A DNA stretch of 41,454 bases from Nocardioides sp. ChNu-153 (GTDB lineage: Bacteria > Actinomycetota > Actinomycetes > Propionibacteriales > Nocardioidaceae). This document shows positions 38,264 through 41,454 of this stretch, one piece after another; the stretch's first letter is position 1, and every line of letters begins with the position of its first letter. Under the pieces are notes generated by a model that was given only the letters and a program-made list of their open reading frames with translations, did not search any database and was not told the DNA's origin. The stretch covers positions 1 through 41,454 of the forward strand of contig NZ_JADEVT010000015.1 of NCBI RefSeq assembly GCF_030466625.1, written 5' to 3'. A program made the position numbers and the translations under genes.

Positions 38264-38335
38264 GTGGCGGGTTCCCCGGTGCACCGGGGAACCCGCCACT
38301 TCACACACGAAACTTTCACCCGGAAGTGGCGGGTT
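38264..38335. repeat. Perfect 36-bp palindrome with a third arm copy
   Basis: Bases 38264-38281 are exactly the reverse complement of 38282-38299 (18-bp arms, no loop; outer GTGGCGGGTT, centre GGTGCACC). The right arm end AACCCGCCACTT (38290-38301) has a further inverted copy AAGTGGCGGGTT at 38324-38335, 22 bases on. This forms alternative hairpins in the 267-base spacer between the M14 gene and the membrane gene at 38441. It may be a terminator for that upstream gene, a REP-like mobile repeat or a binding site. Nothing else is seen in 38174-38440. Confidence 0.8.
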
Positions 38336-38440
38336 GCGGCGTCAAGTGTTGTGGCGAGGCGATTCCCGGGCTGGTACGGCGGCGCGTGCGGGTCGGCGTA
38401 CCCGCTGCGGGTGGGCGTCACCGCCGGGGCGACACCCGCC

Positions 38441-38884
38441 TCAGACCGACCCGGAGAGATAGGCGAGCGTGAAGACGACCGCCGACGCGGCGACGCCGAG
38501 GTGGCCCAGCAGCGCGAGGCCGAGGCCGACGAACCAGCCGCGGTCGCGGGCGTCGGAGTGGCGACCGCGGCTGGGCAGCCAGCGGCCCAGCAGCAGCAGG
38601 CCGGCCCAGCCGGTGATCCACCACAGGCCCAGGCCCACGACGCCGAGCAGCGAGTGCCAGGTGGCGCCGTCCTGGTCGACGAGGAGGAACACCACCCACA
38701 GCAGGCCGCCCGCGAGTCCCGCGCCCGTGTGCACGTCGAGGAGCCACGGCGAGACGCCGTGGCCGTGGCGCGGGCCCTGCCGGGCGCTCGTGGACCTCCG
38801 TCCGAGGACGCGACGGGTCAGCAGCACCACCACGACGGCGAACGCCGTGAGCAGGTGGACGGCCAGCGGGTCGGGAACGGGCAC
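38441..38884 (-). CDS. Four-helix membrane protein of unknown function
   Basis: 147 residues from ATG 38884. Hydrophobic helices at about 7-24, 54-70, 78-101 and 118-142. Histidines lie at or near the membrane (D-V-H-T-G-A-G-L, W-H-S-L-L-G, L-L-G-H-L-G), as in small cytochrome b-like or ferric-reductase-like proteins, but no heme pattern can be named with confidence. The loop R-W-L-P-S-R-G-R-H-S-D-A is basic. Six bases downstream of the DivIVA-like gene, hence in the same operon. Confidence 0.65.
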   Translation of the reverse strand: MPVPDPLAVHLLTAFAVVVVLLTRRVLGRRSTSARQGPRHGHGVSPWLLDVHTGAGLAGGLLWVVFLLVDQDGATWHSLLGVVGLGLWWITGWAGLLLLGRWLPSRGRHSDARDRGWFVGLGLALLGHLGVAASAVVFTLAYLSGSV

Positions 38885-38890
38885 GGCGGC

Positions 38891-39244
38891 TCAGTGTGCC
38901 GCACGCGGCGGGTCGTCGTCATCCGCGGGAGGAGCGGCGGGAGCGGCGACGGGGCCAGCGACGGGGCCAGCGACGGAGGAGGTCGCCGGCCGGTACAGGT
39001 CCAGGCCGTCGCGCTCGGCGGCCAGGCGGGCGAGGAGCGCGTCGACGTCGGCCGGCCGGTAGCCGCGCAGGACGAGGGGGAAACGCACCCGCCGCAGGTC
39101 GTCCGCGGTCAGCGGCCCCTGCGCCGGCAACCCGCTGTCGGGTCGGTCACCGTGCTCCCGGGCCAGCGGGGTGCCGTGGCCCGCCGCGACCGCGGCCGCG
39201 CCCACCATGGCAGCGACGGCGAGCACCGCGAAGACCCACATCAC
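38891..39244 (-). CDS. DivIVA-domain small membrane protein
   Basis: 117 residues from GTG 39244 (AGGAGG nine bases upstream; the next codon is ATG). One N-terminal membrane helix (1-22, M-M-W-V-F-A-V-L-A-V-A-A-M-V). L-R-R-V-R-F-P-L-V-L-R-G-Y-R-P-A-D-V-D-A-L-L-A-R-L follows at about 50-74, the short DivIVA-like motif (F-x-x-x-x-R-G-Y-x-x-x-x-V-D) that many actinobacterial proteins carry. The tail is Ala/Pro/Asp-rich. Probably cell-pole or division associated; specific role unknown. Confidence 0.75.
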   Translation of the reverse strand: MMWVFAVLAVAAMVGAAAVAAGHGTPLAREHGDRPDSGLPAQGPLTADDLRRVRFPLVLRGYRPADVDALLARLAAERDGLDLYRPATSSVAGPVAGPVAAPAAPPADDDDPPRAAH

Positions 39245-39277
39245 CGGGGCCCACCTCCTGGTCTCGTCTGCGGTCGG

Positions 39278-39316
39278 GCCGCACGCCCGGCCACCCGCAC
39301 GGCTGCGGCGTGCGGC
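39278..39316 (-). terminator. Hairpin directly after the LOG-family gene
   Basis: Perfect 10-bp stem GCCGCACGCC (39278-39287) with GGCGTGCGGC (39307-39316), 19-base loop, beginning at the base next to the stop codon. It may limit read-through from dapE/LOG into the DivIVA-like gene. Confidence 0.5.
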
Positions 39317-40258
39317 TCACTCAGGGTAGGAGCCGGCCGGTCGCGACGAGGAACCGCCCTCGAGACGGTCGACCACGATCCGCACCGCCTCCTCGGGGTC
39401 GTCGGTGAGGTGCAGCTGGTCGAGGTCGCTGGCGCGGATCTTGCCGTCGGCGAGCACGACGTCGCGCATCCAGTCGATGAGCCCCTGCCAGTACGCCGTG
39501 CCCAGCAGCACGACGGGGAACTCCGTCACCTTCTGGGTCTGGATGAGGGTGAGCGCCTCGAACAGCTCGTCCAGCGTGCCGACGCCGCCGGGGAGCACGA
39601 CGAAGCCGCTGGAGTACTTCACGAACATCGTCTTGCGGGCGAAGAAGTAGCGGAAGTTGATGCCCTTGTCGACCCACGCGTTGAGCCCGGTCTCGAAGGG
39701 CAGCTCGATGCCGAGGCCGACGCTGACGCCGCCCGCCTCCGACGCGCCCTTGTTGGCGGCCTCCATGGCGCCCGGCCCGCCGCCCGTGATGACGGCGTAC
39801 CCGGCCTCGACGAGCAGCCGCCCGACCTCCTCGCCCTGCGCGTAGTGCGGGTGGTCGGTGGGGGTGCGCGCCGAGCCGAAGACGCCGATGGCCGGCCCGA
39901 GCTCGGCGAGCGCCCCGAAGCCCTCGACGAACTCGGCCTGGATGCGCATCACGCGCCACGGGTCGGTGTGCACCCAGTCGGCCTCGCCCGTGGAGTCGAG
40001 GAGGCGCTGGTCGGTGGTCGTCAGGTCGACCTGGCCGCGGCGCAGGAGCATCGGGCCGCGGCGCTTGATGCGCTCGCGGAGCGGCACCGCCGCCGTCGGC
40101 ACCCGCTCGGGACCGGTGGGCATCGGCTCGCGCTGCCCGCCCGAGGCATCCGGCTCGGCCGGGTCGGTGGACCCGGTCAGCTCGGTGTCCGGCGCCGGCC
40201 GGCCGTGCTCATCGTCGTGCTGGTCGTCGTGCTGGTGGTCGTGCCCGTGGTCGTTCAC
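39317..40258 (-). CDS. LOG-family (TIGR00730) nucleotide phosphoribohydrolase-like protein
   Basis: 313 residues from GTG 40258, overlapping the dapE stop by GTGA. The N-terminal 60 residues are His/Asp-rich and disordered. The Rossmann-like LOG domain contains I-G-V-F-G-S-A-R, Y-A-V-I-T-G-G-G-P-G-A-M-E-A-A-N-K-G, and L-P-G-G-V-G-T-L-D-E-L-F-E, the P-G-G-x-G-T-x-x-E motif that binds nucleotide 5'-monophosphates. LOG proteins release cytokinin bases or cleave AMP/CMP; bacterial roles are often nucleotide housekeeping. Close linkage to dapE is conserved in actinobacteria. Confidence 0.9.
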   Translation of the reverse strand: MNDHGHDHQHDDQHDDEHGRPAPDTELTGSTDPAEPDASGGQREPMPTGPERVPTAAVPLRERIKRRGPMLLRRGQVDLTTTDQRLLDSTGEADWVHTDPWRVMRIQAEFVEGFGALAELGPAIGVFGSARTPTDHPHYAQGEEVGRLLVEAGYAVITGGGPGAMEAANKGASEAGGVSVGLGIELPFETGLNAWVDKGINFRYFFARKTMFVKYSSGFVVLPGGVGTLDELFEALTLIQTQKVTEFPVVLLGTAYWQGLIDWMRDVVLADGKIRASDLDQLHLTDDPEEAVRIVVDRLEGGSSSRPAGSYPE

Positions 40259-41370
40259 GCCGCTCCCCCGTCCTCGCCCAGCCAGGTGCGCAGGGCCTGC
40301 TCGCAGTGCACGACGTCGGCGGCCGGCACGAACTCCTCCTGCTTGTGGGCGTACATCGGGTCGCCCGGGCCGAAGTTCACCGCCGGGATGCCGAGCGCGG
40401 TGAAGCGCGCGACGTCGGTCCAGCCGAACTTGGGGGCGACGTCCCCGCCGACCGCCTCGACGAACGCCGCGGCCGCCGGCACCCCGAGCCCCGGGAGCGC
40501 GCCGGGGGCGGAGTCGGTGAGCGTCACGTCGTACCCGGAGAAGACCTCCTCGACGTGCGCCAGTGCCTCGGCCTCGCTGCGGTCGGGCGCGAAGCGGTGG
40601 TTGACGGTGACGACGCACTCGTCGGGCACCACGTTCCCCGCGACGCCGCCGGAGACGAAGACGGCGTTGAGGCCCTCGTGGTACTCCAGGCCGTCGATGA
40701 CGGGGCGCCGGGGCTCGTACGCCGCGAGCCGGGCCAGCACCTCGCCGGCCGCGTGGATCGCGTTGACCCCGCGCCACGAGCGGGCCGAGTGGGCGCGCTC
40801 GCCGCGGGTGCGGACCTCGACGCGCAGCGTGCCCTGGCAGCCGGCCTCGACGGCGGCGTTCGACGGCTCCATGAGGATGGCGAAGTCGGCGGTGAGCAGG
40901 TCGGGGTCGGAGGCGGCGAGCTTGCGCAGTCCGTTGTGCTCGGCCTCGATCTCCTCGGCCTCGTAGAGGATGTAGGTGACGTCGCGGTTCGGCGCCGCCA
41001 GCTCGGCGGCGAGCTTGAGGATGACGGCGTCGCCGCCCTTCATGTCGCACGTGCCGAGCCCGTGGAGCAGCTCGCCGTCGGGGGTCTGCTCGCGGCGGTG
41101 CGGCAGGTTGTCGTTGACCGGCACCGTGTCGAGGTGGCCCGCGATGACCACCCGCTCGGCGCGCCCCAGGTCGGTGCGCGCCACCACCGTGTGACCGCGC
41201 CGGGTCAGCGTGAGGTGCGGCAGCCCCGTGAGGGCCTGCTCGACCGCGTCGGCGATCGCGCCCTCGTCGCGGCTGACGGACTCGATGTCGACCAGCTGCG
41301 CCGTCAGCGTGACCACGTCGGCGCCCAGGTCGAGGCGGGGTGCGGGGGGCGGGATGGGCATGGGGGTCAT
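40255..41370 (-). CDS. dapE: Succinyl-diaminopimelate desuccinylase
   Basis: 371 residues from ATG 41370; ATG 41361 is a close alternative. M20 dipeptidase fold: A-G-H-L-D-T-V-P (H79, D81), G-T-C-D-M-K-G-G (D109), E-A-E-E-I (E139, E140), C-Q-G-T-L-R-V-E-V, and a C-terminal K-F-G-W-T-D-V-A-R-F and H-K-Q-E-E-F. It hydrolyses N-succinyl-LL-diaminopimelate in lysine and peptidoglycan precursor synthesis. Length is normal. The 84 bases upstream to the window edge are G/C-runs with a weak imperfect hairpin and no clear promoter. Confidence 0.93.
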   Translation of the reverse strand: MTPMPIPPPAPRLDLGADVVTLTAQLVDIESVSRDEGAIADAVEQALTGLPHLTLTRRGHTVVARTDLGRAERVVIAGHLDTVPVNDNLPHRREQTPDGELLHGLGTCDMKGGDAVILKLAAELAAPNRDVTYILYEAEEIEAEHNGLRKLAASDPDLLTADFAILMEPSNAAVEAGCQGTLRVEVRTRGERAHSARSWRGVNAIHAAGEVLARLAAYEPRRPVIDGLEYHEGLNAVFVSGGVAGNVVPDECVVTVNHRFAPDRSEAEALAHVEEVFSGYDVTLTDSAPGALPGLGVPAAAAFVEAVGGDVAPKFGWTDVARFTALGIPAVNFGPGDPMYAHKQEEFVPAADVVHCEQALRTWLGEDGGAA

Positions 41371-41454
41371 CCAACCAGGCGGGGTGGCGGGGTGCCCCGG
41401 GGACCGGGGGACCCCCCCCGGCACGCCCCAACCAATCACCCCGCAGGGGGGGGG

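Noticed and set aside
40255..41370. A second allantoate-type amidohydrolase
   Set aside because: The M20 motifs and neighbouring LOG gene fit dapE; the allantoate-group signatures seen at 5386-6648 are missing.

Overview
The window is about 41 kb of very GC-rich DNA with dense, mostly minus-strand operons, many GTG starts and 4-base stop/start overlaps. The gene content (a sigE / anti-sigma / htrA block with a divergent O-methyltransferase, DUF3117, DUF3099, a BldC-like HTH protein, dapE next to a LOG-family protein, DivIVA-like proteins) points to an actinobacterium, most likely Nocardioides or a close relative. The genus is an inference from gene style; no rRNA or other marker is present.

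Left part (1-5.3 kb): the start of a proline/alanine-rich protein cut by the window edge, a 32-bp-periodic repeat cluster, a two-helix membrane protein, a short DedA-like membrane protein, and directly behind it a 600-residue protein that fuses a DUF429 (RNase H-fold) domain to a RelA/SpoT alarmone-synthetase domain. Next come a Cys-rich yidD-type gene and an XRE-cupin regulator with a leaderless promoter.

Amine block 1 (5.4-12.8 kb, minus strand): a type III glutamine synthetase / gamma-glutamylmethylamide synthetase-like gene, three genes matching N-methylglutamate synthase (MgsABC = GlxBCD), HutD, a monomeric sarcosine-oxidase-like flavoenzyme and an M20 allantoate/N-carbamoyl amidohydrolase. 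The usual four-subunit N-methylglutamate dehydrogenase is not in the window; the single-subunit flavin oxidase stands where it would be expected.

Middle (12.9-19.2 kb): a secreted protein with four lamin-tail domains and a beta-propeller-like part, several small membrane proteins, and a PepSY membrane protein with a strictly periodic His-x-x repeat.

Amine block 2 (19.2-29.5 kb, minus strand): two consecutive three-gene sets, each encoding a DmmA-like zinc-ribbon protein, a PDR/VanB-type flavin/[2Fe-2S] reductase and a DUF3445 heme-dependent oxidative N-demethylase. An ammonium transporter follows set 1, a cupin gene precedes set 2, and a proton-translocating transhydrogenase (pntA-pntB) lies upstream. 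Together with block 1 this reads as a secondary/primary methylamine catabolic island: demethylation, methylamine assimilation through N-methylglutamate, ammonium handling and NADPH supply.

Right part (29.8-41.4 kb): a secreted GH30 glycosidase, the HTH protein, htrA, anti-sigma factor, sigE, a divergent O-methyltransferase with a candidate two-way ECF promoter, leucyl aminopeptidase and DUF3117, a secreted M14 carboxypeptidase, a long perfect palindrome, two small membrane proteins, a LOG-family protein and dapE. I saw no tRNA, rRNA, insertion sequence, prophage or CRISPR array.
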